Assembly: GCA_002633005.1 (NCBI GenBank)
Contig: NMRA01000540.1
Coordinates: 229,369-293,368, forward strand
Length of the DNA: 64,000 nucleotides
Direction of reading: 5' to 3'
Source of the DNA: Phoronis australis
Lineage: Eukaryota > Phoronida > Phoronidae
Part shown: positions 1 through 13,319 of the stretch, piece by piece
How positions within the stretch are numbered: position 1 is the first letter of the stretch
How the letters are laid out: each line of letters opens with the position of its first letter
Made by a program: the position numbers and the translations under genes
The notes under the pieces: model-generated
The model's input: the letters and a program-made list of their open reading frames with translations, nothing else
What the model was told of the DNA's origin: nothing
The model's database searches: none

Positions 1-3000
1 ATGAATTTGCGTAAAACAGTGTTTTAAAGTAAACTTAAGGCTCCGGATATTGGTGTGTCACATATTTTGTTTAAATTCTCTATTTGGCTCGTGGAATGTA
101 ATAACGAATCTAGCGAATAATTTAGGGTCTTATTATTCATCGAGAAGTACTGCATGTACTTGTATTTAATTTGCAACATAATTTCAAGCATTTATTTGAT
201 TTCTCAGTTGAAAACTTTTGAATTTCCTCTGGTTTTACCCCTTGAACTTCATTCCGAACATTATTCACTTCTTAAGGCCCATTGAACTAGTAACTAGTCT
301 TTTTCATCATTTATGAAAACATTAAAAACAATTTTTAATACTCCGTAAGTGAAGTGTTACACATGACACTCCTACAAGTTACATAAAACTTCAAAAGTGA
401 GTTTAGGCAATGCGTTGTCAAATCAAGTCTCTTAGAAATGTTTCACAAGGACAAGATTATACGCAAAGACTGTCTGCGTGATACGCTTTTGTCGAGGACA
501 ATGCACGACTCTTATCCACAGCAAGGTATGCGCCTGTGTAAAAGACACCTGCCCATACGAAATAGTCCCTTGAGTAAAGAATTTCATAAAAAACACATAA
601 CTGGCTTTCAAAAGGTTTTTGGACATAGGAGAATGTTGGGTGGATTACGTTTGACATCTCCATTCCAAAATAAAATTACTGGTTTTTCTCTTGTCAACAG
701 GCTCTTTCGCCAAAAATGGTTGTCTAAATGAAAACTGATAAGTAAAATATGATGACAATTGTCAGCTTGGCATCAACATTAACTGATAAGGGCCGTCAAT
801 GTTGATACTTATTGCAGAAAGTGGTATTTTGAAGTTTTTTCTAGGAGTTGAAACAAAGGGGGCAACCCGATCGCAGATATCGAGGAGTTTTCAACGGTAA
901 AAATGACGCCGATGTGGAGAATAATTCAAACAACAGTGTCATTTGATTTCTGCAGTGGATATTGTGTTTGATTTGGTCGGACACAGCGGTTGAAAGTGGA
1001 GGGATCATTATGTGGCGCGTGCGAAGACGATAAGACGAGTCTAACTGTGCAAACGAAATAATTGTTGGTCGTCTTTCTACAGGAGTCAGCTGAGCCGTTT
1101 TCTTAATGTTTGTGTTTTGGAAAAGAAATTTTGCGATTCTTGGAATATGAAAAACACGATTAGTTTCCAGTGGCATTTATATTTTAAAATTATCGCATTT
1201 CAATTTGATAAAATCAAGTTAGTTGGTATTATGAATATTACTAGGTACTAACTAAAACAAACATTCGACTTTCGACAGAAAAAATCGTCGTGAATATAAA
1301 TAGATGAGGCAGGTGTATATTTACATTTCCGTAAGTATCGATAAAAATATCGTTAAAAAGCTGTTTCACTAAGTCAAGGTACAGTAAATATCGGATCTTC
1401 AGTAGATAACTCTCAATCTCGTTCTTAACCTTTTTCAGTCTTATCTGTGTAATTCGGTATTAGCCCTTCATTGTCACAAACTTGGTAAATAGCAGATTGA
1501 TTAGAGACAACGAGCGAGTACACAAAGTAATGTCTTCAACCAAGTTTGTTACAACGAAGGGCTGCCACCGAATTACAGACGAGACTGATATCTATGTATA
1601 CCAGGGGAGGCTTAATAATTATTTTAAATGCTGTTTATGTTTTCTAATGGTCATTGAATAAATATAGAGTTCATTTGTAATGGTCGGGAAACTGAAATTT
1701 CTCGTGAAATCGTGAATTAAACAATGAAACGAGGGTTATCAAAACTCGCCCGTGTGCTAAGTTTGGAAAAATTTTCACAAATTATAGGACAAAAGTTTGA
1801 CTTTTTGGCGTGAACACTTCCAATCACACGATACCACCAATGCTTCGTTGCGTGCTGTGTTCCTAGCTATGCATAGAAATCGCTCTTGTGACGTAATTTC
1901 TCACGAAGTGGCTAATGTGTAGTCATATTATACTATCCCAGGAATTAATCAAATACAGATCTTCTTAATACATGTTTGTTAGTTTAATTATCTATGGCTG
2001 GTTTAGAAAATCGATAGAAAAAGGCATCAAGTCTTGCAAGTTGTTAGATGACGTAAAAATGTTACCCAGTTGTGATAGAGTTTTCCCTAAAGCAAGAATC
2101 CAGAAAACAATTGCATGATCTTGCGTTCTGACAAGATACTCGAGTTTATCGAACGCACATCTGATCAACCCCGCCGCAGGCTCGAGAAAAAATCGTGAAA
2201 TGTGTCATGCGTTGAGATTGGCACCCTACCGACTGGCATCGTCTTAGCGCGGTGTAGCAAAAATAATCTGTCTGTTGGTACGAAATTGAAAAAATTAAAC
2301 GTACCATCTAATCTAGTGAAATTCGCAAAAACATCCTTCTTACCGCTCATGTAGCTATTTGAACTAGTTTTTATCACTAAAAACATTAACCGTAACAGCG
2401 TTTGGAAAAAAAAAATTTAATTGAATAGCTCCCTCCCCTGGCCTTAAAATTGAGTGCTTTTCACGAATGATCGTTCATTAACGTAATTTAAGGAGGTGTT
2501 TTAAATATGCCTATCAAATTGAACTTACAAATTTCTTTTTATGGCTTAAAAATATCAGGTTAAACTAGAGCTATCAACATTTGTAGGGTTAACCAAAACT
2601 CGGAGAATAATCTTTGTACTCGAAAAACCCTAGAATCGAGCCACAAATTCTTATAACAACTTGAGTTTTCAACTAAAAACGTAAAGTTGTAGTTCACTCT
2701 CGAACTCATGCTGTTAATGGTGGGGTCATCAAGTGCAATCCAGAATAAGACTGCCATCCGCATATTAAAATAGCCTTTGTTTTCAAGCACAGACTTGGCA
2801 CAAAAGTTGATCGAAAAGTGTCAATTATAAGTTGCAGTTCAATTTCCGTCACACAAATTAGACCCTATATCCAGACCTACGATTTTGAAAAGTACTTTTG
2901 GTCTCATAAGTCCCATGAATGTTCCTTATCTCTGTGTGCTTGTGAGCCCGCGAAGTACGTCATTAGTGCAAAGGTCACCCATTTGCTCATTTTTTTGTTT

Positions 3001-3683
3001 TCACGTTCACAGGTTCTCACTTTGTCTAGCGTACTTTATTTTGAAAAAGAATTGTCGTAGCATAGGAATTGAAGTTCCCCTAAGCTATCGAAATCCACTT
3101 TGTTTTGTAGAAGTGTCCTAAGTATAGATTTGATCAAGAGGTTTCAGACAACCAAACGAGAAGAAATGTACTTTTAACTGTGACCATTGTTGAAATTGTC
3201 AAACTTAATTACGATGAGCAACAGACTTCAACAAGTGACATCATAGCGTCACTCCTTGATGAGAGGCGTCAATTAACTCAGTTATCTAATCCAGTTGTAC
3301 ACGAAACACGAAGTACTGTGCTATCCAGTGTTATAGGTGGAAATCAGAGTACACAAGATTACGGAGAAAGAAAATCGATTAAGCCTAGTGATATTTCAAT
3401 ATGTTTATTTTCTAACTTGCAATTACACGCTAATAGACGACATGACATTACCAGGGTCACTTAGCTGTCAAGACAATTGCCGGTTTTCAACGCGATATTA
3501 TTTGTCACATTATAAAAATCATTTGAATAATATTAACACCCTATAAACTGCGACAGATACGAATTTTTTTTCGGAAGCACACGTGAAATCATTTTACTTC
3601 ATTTTAGCCACCATCTGTGTGTGATTTCATATTTTACCGGCTTTCTTCAGCAGACATAAATCGACATCTCTGGATATAGCCGT
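1..3683. other. Intergenic, 3' of paralogue A
   Basis: Apart from the inverted repeat at 1443-1583, no exon with convincing splice sites or recognisable protein was seen. The short open frames have low-complexity or unnatural composition. Confidence 0.5.
1443..1583. repeat. Inverted repeat around CAAACTTGG
   Basis: The left arm 1443-1485 (TGTAATTCGGTATTAGCCC, then CACAAACTTGG) and right arm 1540-1583 (CCAAGTTTGTTACAACG, then AAGGGCTGCCACCGAATTAC) are imperfect reverse complements around a ~54-bp spacer. Possibly the ends of a small TIR element. Confidence 0.55.
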
Positions 3684-6600
3684 TTATTTCTTGTAATATT
3701 CACTTCCGACGTATTTTGTACGTTCGTTCTTGAACTCATCGGCCCACCCTAGGGCTTTGCTGCTCGCGTGCACATTCCACGTGCTCGTAATGGCGCGCTT
3801 CTTCAAATCCTGGTAGTCGGTTTCTTGAAGGTCGCACTCAAAGATTTTCCAAATGGCGCACCGCTGAGGCACGAAAAACTTATGGTGACACGTGCGATTT
3901 GGCGCGACCTTTTCGTTGACCGCGACACTGAAATGAGAAAATGAAATATTGATCCACGGTTAGCTAAAACTATTGTGTCCTGAGGCGATTTCTGTGAGGA
4001 AACTTTCAGACGCTATCGTATCACTAAGTTTCAGGAGAGATAGTCATCCTCCACAGTCGGTACCAGTGTCTTAAAGTGTGTTAGCTATTATCTTAGCACA
4101 CAACAGCGAAGCAGCTGATGTTGCAGCCTCTAAATTTTTTCTGGCAGTTTTTGAGAAGGATTGGCGATTTTTATTAAAATCACAAATACACAACAGCTTT
4201 GGTCAAATAATAATTTCAAGAAATCAATTCTGCTCAGAGGTAGCCCCAAAATGAGTTTTTCGGTCGTAAAATCGAATGTATTCCTTTATATATCCCACTT
4301 TTATCATGAATAATTCAAAACCAGAACAAAACTTAAAGAGTGTACATTCCATTGAAATCACTACAGCAGGCTGACAGTTATTGTAAAATATACTTCTCAA
4401 TTTCATAAAAATCATAAATTTCCTTTTAAATCCTACAAGAGCTGGCACAGTCTTTGTTTACATAAAGTGACACCAACAGAGCTAAATTGCAAAGATCTTT
4501 CGTATTTGTTACTCAGGCAACGATCGATAGATTCCAAAATTATCATGGATGTATTTGGTCAGGTTGATCGCACCTTTCTCTCACATCTACACACATGGAT
4601 TCGCCGGCCGAGTTACTGACGGTAATGTTACTTCTGACGTCAGCAGAGACAATCTTATCAATAAGAGATTCTTTAAGCGAGCTCTGTCCAGTGAAGAACG
4701 CATTGGCAGCCGGGTAGTCGGAGTTACAGCTGTACAGAACGGATCCCTTCTTTCTTTCCCCCTCGTAGAGGTCCTCAATTACCACCTTTTCGCCCATTTC
4801 GCAACGTATAGTGACTTTGCTACGTAAATCGATATCCTCTTCTGGGACGTCACAAACGCAGGCGTAAGGGATTTCGAGTCGCAGACTGACGGTCTTAACA
4901 CGATCGGTTTTCTTTAAAGTGACCAAGTGCTGCTTGGTCTCTCTATTTCCAATGTTGTCGTAAAGTCTGGAAAAGACGGGCAGGGCATTGTGTTAACAAT
5001 AATCAAGTGGCAAGGGCTTAATTATTAGAATAAACAACATATAACTATGGAGATCTATACATAGAGTTCTAGAGAAAGACATCTTCAGTATAAGGATTAT
5101 AGTCCGGACACCATCAGTGCATAATTTTATAGATATGAGTACTCAATTTTATTGTCTCATGGATGACGTCAGAAATGTCGTAAAAGAATACTACTGCAGC
5201 TTTAGTTGTATGTAGGAATTATCTAATATCATGTTATCATCGTGGCGTTTTCTGATCAAAAGCTGTGGAAGCACCGTTGTAACAGTATGAGCTGCACAGG
5301 GTGGAGATGGAAGTATGTATGATGGCGTAGGAAGCTTACTCAAGCAGAAGAGCACCGGCACGCGCCTCGAGTGTTCGCTTCTCGAACAGCTTTTAGCGTC
5401 ACAACGCTCGCGTACGCTCTTGAGCGCTCACGATCACTCTCGATAGCTAGTTTGCTTAGAAAGTTTTAGGGGCGATTACCTAGAGCAATGACAATGATTC
5501 TAAGCGATACACTTTCGAAGTACACCGCAATTGGTAAATGTGGTACATCAATAAATAATTGACTTACAAGCTTTGGCAGCATGTCCATCACGTGTGGTTC
5601 AACGTCTTAGACTTATTGAAATTTGAAAAGTTCGAATTGCGAAAATTAGCCCCCCCCCCCGTAAAAATGACTGCATACTGACATCTGCTTTGGTAGACTT
5701 CATTTCGGAAATGAAGTGTGCGCACAATGTGGTACGGTACAATAGCGAGCTCTCACGTTAAGCACGCGCGCGCGCTGTATTGAACGGGATTCAACTGCAA
5801 TTTGATACAAAATTTGAGTTATTCGATGTTAGGAGAGGAATGTCAGAAAAGAATTAAGTAGTGTATTTGGGTCAATAGTAACGGGACGTTTAGTACTGAC
5901 AAGGTATCTATTCAACCTCAATGCTATATGGTCCAGTTCCTCTGTCCCTGTTGGCTAAAGTAACAATAAAATGTTTAACTGTTAGAAATATTATTGGTTA
6001 ACCTCATCGGATATAAGTCCACCTCGTCTTTCTTCCCTGTCCCCATCAAATCCACCCCCTCTGTCACTTGACCCATATTGGAAGACGGACTTGGACGGAA
6101 CTGCCCGGAAAACACACATATTTCTTACATTGCGCGTTCATCGAATGCATGAAAAAAGCTTATGGACTTACATACTGGTATACACGAATGGGCAAAACAT
6201 ACACGTAGTCTTATAAATACGCAAATGTCCAGTGTAAGCACATCCAGGAATAGGCCCACTATGAATCTTCGCAATAACAAACCGAGAGCTTAGATTTATA
6301 CCGTATGGTCGATGTGGTACGTGTAGCTCTCACTAGGAGGCTAAAGATACATGTACTTGTCGCTAGAAGGCTTAGGATAATTACTCAGTGACGAAAACCA
6401 GCAGCTTTTCGTCGGGTTGCCCAGGTTCGTCTTTGTATTCCAACTTCAGCAACAAATTGTATTTGTATGCGTAACAGCTACCAACGCTGAAACCTGAAGT
6501 GTAAGTGTCGTGCTCGAAACCGGTGCCCTTCAACTTTTCCATTCTGATGTCACCGAGTTGCTTGATGGTCAGGTCTGATTCGCCATGTACCTGTAGATGG

Positions 6601-7180
6601 GTAAATGAGTTGCAGTCGAAACGCGTGGTATTGCTTACAAGTTACTACATGTATGGGTTAGACTACCATATTCAATGGACTGTAGCACTACCATCTCGCG
6701 AACGGGACTGAACCAATCTGGGCTCGACAACCCTATTCATGTCACTAGTGAAATGCCACTAAGCATCAATGAATGTTTTTCTCCGCAGATGGCAGCATCA
6801 ATGATATTGAAGTATGAAATTGTTGTTTAAAGCTAATCACAAAAATAAATTTTGTTTTAAGGCAAACATATGTAAGGATACAAGTTAGGTGGTCGCGAAG
6901 CTTAAACTTTTAGGAAAGATTTCGCTACAACACTATGTCGGGTGCTTTGAAACCAACTTTTGTTGTGTTAAGTTGGCAGGGCATTATTTTGTTTGAAGGA
7001 CAAAGTTTTCTCAAAACAACAGTATGCAAAATCGAGCACAACGTATCTAGAAAAGTACATGACTGAAAAAAGTTTCGTTTAAGTGTATTAAAAAGTTTGT
7101 GACACTGACGTAATTTCAAAATATAACAGGTCACTACTCACCAACGTCAAACCTAGCGCTACAGTTATCGTCAGCAACAT
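3684..7180 (-). CDS. Secreted eight-cysteine family protein, paralogue A (4 exons)
   Basis: I assembled this spliced gene by reading the minus strand. Coding exons are 7142-7180, 6385-6590, 4574-4966 and 3684-3927 (882 nt, 293 residues), with intron phases 0, 2 and 2. Exon 1 encodes a hydrophobic 13-residue leader (MLLTITVALGLTL) followed by VHG, so signal-peptide cleavage after residue 16 is plausible. Exon 2 carries the first shared cysteine in the motif FSVGSCYAYKYN. Exon 3 starts with YDN.GN, then IPYACVC with a CxC pair, and ends with an N-glycosylation sequon (NIT) and a conserved C.DV. Exon 4 has three cysteines around HKFFVPQRC and a conserved tryptophan. There are nine cysteines, eight of them shared with paralogues B and C. 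A TATATAAG box lies upstream. The intron 3 donor (GTGCGA) is weak. AATAAA overlaps the stop codon. I do not recognise the family; an extracellular disulphide-rich role is inferred. Confidence 0.82.
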
Positions 7181-7240
7181 TTTAAGCTGGTAGTTGAAAT
7201 CACTTGAAGAGTTTATGTTGAATGAAGAATGGCACGGCTA

Positions 7241-7248
7241 CTTATATA
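7241..7248 (-). promoter_or_regulatory. TATA box of paralogue A
   Basis: The minus strand reads TATATAAG about 61-68 nt upstream of the ATG at 7180. This places a transcription start near 7215 and implies a short 5' leader of about 35 nt. Position and sequence match a core TATA element; activity is inferred. Confidence 0.6.
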
Positions 7249-8635
7249 CCAATGATCTTTTTTGACGCAACGTCATTGGGAGATTGGCTAGGCCTACATA
7301 CAAACGTAGTAAAGGTACAATGTAAAAAAAGGTATTAGCATTTGAATCGGGCTCATAACATATGTCAGTGAAACACTCGCTGGTACAAACAGCTGCCATG
7401 TTTGTTTCAGAGAAGGCGTGTAAGTTGATACGATGCATATTATTATGTCCTCACTCACGATACAGTTCGAGTAGCTCGGTAGATAAGTTTCGTTTTGAAA
7501 TATTTCTTTCGAACAAATTATTTCAAATTACTGAAGCGACAAATTAATTTCGCACGTTTAAATGTGACTTAGTTTCATTTATGTTCGGTCATTTTACGTT
7601 TATGAAACAATTATTTTTGTTTAGCACAATATAGGTGTATGAAATTTTTAAATTTCTTTCCAGGTTAATCATAACCCTCCGGCACAGCACTGTGGAGACA
7701 TTTATTGCTTGAAGCACAAATCAAGCTATTCTCGCAATTTACCAGCTCTCTAACAGGATCTATTACATACAAATTAGTCGGTTCAGTATGTAATTCTATT
7801 ACCCAAGTCAGCTCAGCAGTAACCTGGGGGTGTATTGCCAACAAATTAGGCATCCTGTCTGCAAACAGTGTTGGGAGTTGTCCTGTTGTGCACGCATACA
7901 GGGACCTACATGGACTCGATCTAATATGTCTACAATTAATTCAAGTGCACGCTGACTTCTCATTTGTGGCGCTTGTTCCATGTGGCACGTGACGCGTATC
8001 AACGGGCCTGTGAGGTGAAAACCATAAGAACAACAGAGACGGTTGGACGACACTGCTGCGACTGTAAACATGGTCCTAGCCTTGTTCCACTTTCCAGCGT
8101 GCAGTCGGCTTAGTATATGCCGAAAAACAGTAAAGTGATGCTGAATTCCTTTTTTGGAAAGTCACGTGAGTTGACAAACCTGATAGGTGTCGTTACATTC
8201 GCATGTAGAAGTAATAGAAAATTGACGTAAATCACAAATCGTTTGTTATTTTATTATTCTGCTCCTAATGAATTATTCTAAATATCTTATACGTTATACA
8301 ATACAAAGGTAAGTGTACAAATTGTACGACAAGTTTGCTTCATTGCTGCGCATTTATAACGGACTAACATCCTGGGCTCGCTATAGCGACCAAAAATTGT
8401 TTGCGTTAAAGGTGGAGGCAACCTTTTTATGTCAGTTTTAATAAAAAATAAAGTTCGCTAATTATCCCAGACATTTTTCCACTTAATTACGACTTCTCGT
8501 AATTTAATTAACTAGTCATGCTCTATCCCATAAGAGACGTTTAGAGAGTTAAAGAATTACGGGAGTAGTATAGTAAGAGGTTTTGGAGTCTTATTTCAGC
8601 GGGTCTCGGTCAAAGGTCATCCATTTGAAAGGAAA

Positions 8636-9021
8636 ATGTCAAAGGTCACGTGGGATAACTTCTATGCGCGCCAACTTCATAGACCTTCATTTCACGCAGT
8701 GATTAACGGCAACTTTGGGAAAACTGGTCAGTTTTGGGCAATCTCCATCTTTCTTATAAATCGAGCCCACAGAGATGCGTCAAGAACAATGACGTCAGTG
8801 GCTATATCGACATTTTCCCGTCAATGCTAGATGTATTCTTTGCCATGAACCGCCCAAACTACGCCAGATGGGGAACATTGTTTTACCAAAAGTTGAAATT
8901 CGCAGACCCAATATTACGTGAAGCGCTGGAAAACGGTGCCTTCTCAGTGCTACGTATGAGGAAGAACTTCTGTAGATCGGTTGTTGACCACTCTTTGGAA
9001 CAGTTCGTTTTTTATGTTTGA
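8636..9021 (+). pseudogene. Relic of a transposon-borne metazoan ORF with an NYARW motif
   Basis: Two overlapping frames read as one protein broken by a frameshift near 8790. The first part contains FGKTGQFWAISIFLINRAHR. The second contains YIDIFPSMLDVFFAMNRPNYARW, then FAD..L...LE.GAFSVLR, and ends near VVDHSLEQ. The combination of FFA.N..NYARW with a later R....S..D..EQ segment recurs in repeat-borne proteins of many invertebrates. It is followed by stop codons. The parent element type is uncertain and no terminal repeats were identified. Confidence 0.45.
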
Positions 9022-9555
9022 TATAGCGATCTCCAAAAGGCTGAAAACACCTCTGTGGCACCTGATATTGGATACGTATGGTCGTGTTAGATTTCATGGA
9101 AACTATCCAAGCTGTAACGTAGATAAAACATTTTGTTCATGTTGCGAACATGTTATTCAAAATTCGTCGTTATAACGAGTCCTGATAGTTTTTCAGTTAA
9201 GTTAGACTGACAATCATTTCATTTGCACGACACAGATATGCGAGCCATGGAACTGTTCGCCTTTGTCTTCATAGTGAATATAAAGCACGTTCGAATTAAT
9301 TGGCCATAGATGTTGCATATGGTGCTCAGTCACCGTGGCGATGGCCCCAGGCATCCACATTGGGGAGGGGGTATTCAACCACTATGTATAATCTTTTTGG
9401 AAAGAGTGACTGAATTGAAGTTGAATTAAATAAAGTATATGCTTCACCTTTTTACTTTTATTTTTTTAATAATACAAGCCAGTAGAACTACTGGCAGTGA
9501 CAGTGAGAACATGAACTAAATAGCAAAGAGGTAAAATGCAGTAGCCCAATATCTA

Positions 9556-10160
9556 TGGTGGGCCGTTGAGGGGAAAGTGTCGCCGTAAAATTACGCTCGT
9601 AATTACGAGCGTAAATTAAATTGCAGGAGTGTCGCCGAACAATTACGCTCGTAAATTAAATGGTGAAAAGTTTCGTCGTAAAATTACGCTCGTAATTACG
9701 AGCGTAAGTTAAACTGCAAAAGTGTTCCGGTAAAATTACGCCCGTAAATTAAATGGGGTAAATGTCGCCGTCCGTAAATTACGCTCGTAAAATACCTTAA
9801 GAACGTTCCAAATTTAAACCAATCAGTGATGACCTAACATACACGACTGTTACTGGGCAGCTCGTTCTTGCACAATCGCTGACATGGCAGCAGCGATTTG
9901 ATCCGCCATGATTCAGCGCTTGTATCGTAGACATGAAACCCGCCAATAAATAAGTATTTCCATGAGCGCGCGCGATCTTGGATTGTAAAACCCAACGTCA
10001 TTGGCTAAGAGTTTAAACTAAATTAAGAGCGTAATTTTACGCCGTAAAGAATTAAATTACGCTCGTAATTTTACGGCGTAATTAACGGCGTAAATAACGG
10101 CGTAATGTACACAATTACGCTCGTATTTTCCGGCGACACTTTCCCCCCAACGGCCCATCA
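9556..10160. mobile_element. MITE with inverted termini and nested ACGAGCGTAA palindromes
   Basis: The left end, TGGTGGGCCGTTG followed by GGGGAAAGTGTCGCCG, is matched by the reverse complement of the right end with few mismatches. The element is flanked by TA on both sides (9554-9555 and 10161-10162). The interior holds many copies of TTACGCTCGTAA/TTACGGCGTAA, including two copies of a perfect 24-bp palindrome. It has no coding capacity, so it is nonautonomous. Confidence 0.75.
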
Positions 10161-11033
10161 TAAATATCAGACTGCTTGCCAAATAATCAACTGACTAAAC
10201 AGGGAGTGGATTGAACCGAACAGTTTACCAACATAACTTCTGAGTTAGACAATAGGGGTCGGTGCCAAACTTCCAGAAAGTAAACAATTCAAAATGGTAT
10301 GACCAATGATGGAGTGCCTAACCTACATTTGAAATAATGAAAATCTAGGATAGAATAATAAACAAACAACAGCTTCACGCCACATCACATATTTAATAAA
10401 ACAAAGACCTTATATAATCCAGTAATGCAACTTTGAAATGCTCTGTTTTTGTTTCTGTCTTTGGTCTAATGGCTGACATCCGGTAAGCGAAGAATGTGGC
10501 TGTCTTGTAAAATAAGATGCGAAGTTACACGATCTCTGTCTATTGTTAGCACAGTAAAACTTGCATAACTCCGATCTAATTGAACCGAATTATTCAGCCC
10601 AAACAAGGAAAATCTGTCTGATGCGACTGCGGGGCTAAGTACATGATTTCGAATTTTTACCGGGCTGTGGAATACTAGAATGTCGCACTAAGTTTGCGAT
10701 ATTCAGACTTAATGAAAGATTCAATGCAAGTTTGTCCTTTTTTGTAAAAATCAAATCTTTCAGTGTCATATGATGAAAGTGATAGTTAATCTAGATGCAA
10801 GTTGCCCTATGTGCGAGTTGAGTAGAATATGGACTGACTGGAATGATCTCCCCATATCAGGAGGGACATGTTCCTTTTCCTTCAAGACACTTGCTTGGAA
10901 ACTCAATTTAATATCCTTGCAAATATCTGTCAGTAAAGTGATTGGTAGGAGTACAGGTGACAGTAATTTTAAATTTTTACTGTAAACAATTATGGTTACG
11001 TAAGATCCCTCGTGAAGACAACGCCGGTATATT

Positions 11034-11185
11034 CAGTGGCGGATTCAAAAGGGGGCCAAGGGGGTCATGTCCCCTCTCTAAAATTCTCCCAAATTCCATT
11101 TGGCAGATGGGGGGTGCACATGTCTGACGAGCAAAATCATGGCTAATACTCTGCCCTGATCCTCAAAATCCTGGATCTGCCCCTG
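11034..11185. mobile_element. Short TIR element, GGCGGATT..GGGGG family
   Basis: It begins CAGTGGCGGATTC with a G-rich run and ends GGATCTGCCCCTG. The same termini, in the opposite order, bound the segment at 14343-14647. Confidence 0.5.
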
Positions 11186-11271
11186 ACCTTTACATGGATA
11201 ACATTCCGGGATTCTTATGAAGCTTTAACATACTGTTATGTTTGCTAATATCTCATTGCTTTCAGGACTCT

Positions 11272-11322
11272 ATTAACTTGCCGGAATACTTGGAAGAACT
11301 AGACATCCAAACATAGGCATCA
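11272..11322 (+). CDS. Possible short terminal exon with long AT-rich 3' region
   Basis: A good acceptor (ATTGCTTTCAG) is followed by a 16-residue reading, DSINLPEYLEELDIQT, ending at a TAG. About 2 kb of AT-rich sequence without an obvious gene follows and resembles a long 3' UTR. Upstream exons were not found. Chance is a real alternative for so short an exon. Confidence 0.28.
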
Positions 11323-13319
11323 AAACAGTCCCCGCAGTGGTATGATTGGGCTGCCTACACCCACGTGGCAGGTAGAGCTTCATATGTTTCATTCTTTGAT
11401 TAAAAATAGTGCTGTTATCAGGGTTTGAATTTGAAACAATATGAAAATTGTCCTTGGTTTAGCCAGTGCGCTTATAAGCTTTAAGAAGTTCACAGATTCG
11501 TGTAGCCAGTTGTTCAAGCCAACGTAAAGCTTATTGGTTTTGCTGTAAGTTTCAAAACGTATACGCGAAAGTATGCATGTGAGATTAAACTTTTATTGCT
11601 AACCCTGGTTGTTCCTGTTAAATGTCCATATGACATAAGTACATAAGTAAGGAGACATTTCAGGGCTATGTTCAAGACTGCTAGTTAGAATTCGACTAGC
11701 GCTGCTCCCTGTGTAGAGTTGTGCGTTGTGTATTGCCTTCTCAGGCTAACCACGTAAACAATGAAAAGTTCATAAAAATAATGGGAATTGTTGTTTATTG
11801 CAGTTGTCAACAGTTTCATCATTTGGTCATAACATTCCTTAGATTGAAATAAGAAGTTACAAAATACGTTACCTGGTTAGCCTAAAGTCCAATTTTTGTT
11901 AACACATTAAGTTTTGTTATATGCATAGTTTGCTCTAGATTGTGATTGCATGTTAAGTTACCGTGTGCATATTTTGTACTGAAGTTGTTTTGAATGTCTT
12001 AGAACTGAATTCAGGATTGAAACTCCATTCAAAACAACTGGAAAACTGACCCACTGCAGTGCATGCTTGGAGTAAACCTGCACACTTGTACTGGAATCCT
12101 GGAGATTAGTTAAGTTTGAGCTTGAAGACTATTTTCTAGGCTCTGTGTACATGTATGTCAGTAAGTGCATGCGAGTTTTGCAAATGATTGTTGTATAAAC
12201 AGCACAAACATATCCAGCAAGTTAATTTTCCTTACACTGATAGCTTGTACCCGCCTGTTATTAAATTTTAGTGTCTGTGTTGCAGAAAGTGGTTTTAACA
12301 GTCGTTGGATAATGACGGCTACCCAGACAACACAACGTGTGCACTTATGAACTGAAGCTCATGAACCTATGAATTCAGTTATCTCATCTCAGAAGCACGC
12401 GTTTGTAGTCACAAAACATGGATTATTGCCTATGAAGCTAAGCGAGCAGATGCGGCTAAAGAAGATAAGTTGTTTGTGGTGTAGCATACATACATGTATG
12501 TATGAGGTTCGGTAGCTTTAAATTAAAGGAAAAAGAATGATTTTGTAATCAAATGTCTAAGTTTTCTAATTTCCACCTCGTATAACCAGGTTGTACTTAG
12601 GGTTACTTTTAGTGAAACTTGTTCGCACCATGGAGTGTATTGTACTTATTTTACTGTTATTATGACTGTCAACAAAAATGAAACTTTGACTTTTTAAACT
12701 GATAATAAAAAGGGTTGAAAATCATGATAGGTGATTCTAGGCACTATTTCCAGCATAAGGATTGCACTTCACAAAATCAGATATGTGATCCTTGCCGATA
12801 AACTCTTAGTTACGTTTTATTTTATGCTCTTTTCTGTGGGGATATTCTTGAATTTTGCATGTTAAGTGATTTGTTATTCTCGGTGTCATTGCTGTAATTT
12901 TAGCAGAAAAAGTCTGTGCTGATGAAAAGTAGACTTTTGTTGTAGTCCTTCCTGGCGATGTAATCACTTTTTCTTTCATTCTGTTTCATGATTTGATAGT
13001 GATTTCTCTGTTTGTACATTCCATTTTGCTCCCTCAGTTCTCGCATATTGTCAAAGACTGAGAACTATGCAAATATGAATATATTATTGCCTGATTTAGT
13101 TTTCACTGCATTGTATTCATGGCACTTGAACTGATTTTTGAATTGTTTCTGGTTTTTGACATTGCGGTATTTCACTTATGTTCACTTATGTGTATCTTAT
13201 GAAGTGCATTTTATTTTCTGTAATTAATCCCCGTTATTAAAATGTTAATAGAACTCTATGTTGTTAACAGTTGTATGAAAACCATTAAATTTGTTACTGT
13301 TATCCACTCTTGCCTGTTC
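11323..13319 (+). other. AT-rich stretch without genes, possible long 3' UTR
   Basis: This T/A-rich stretch has no ORF of note. It may be the 3' UTR of the candidate terminal exon at 11272-11322; AATAAA-like signals occur near its end. Confidence 0.3.

Noticed and set aside
841-1176. 111-codon open frame on the minus strand
   Set aside because: No motif, no splice or promoter context, and composition not convincing.
3180-3464. 94-codon plus-strand open frame with protein-like composition
   Set aside because: No recognisable domain and no acceptor or donor with matching phase; it lies just past the 3' end of paralogue A.
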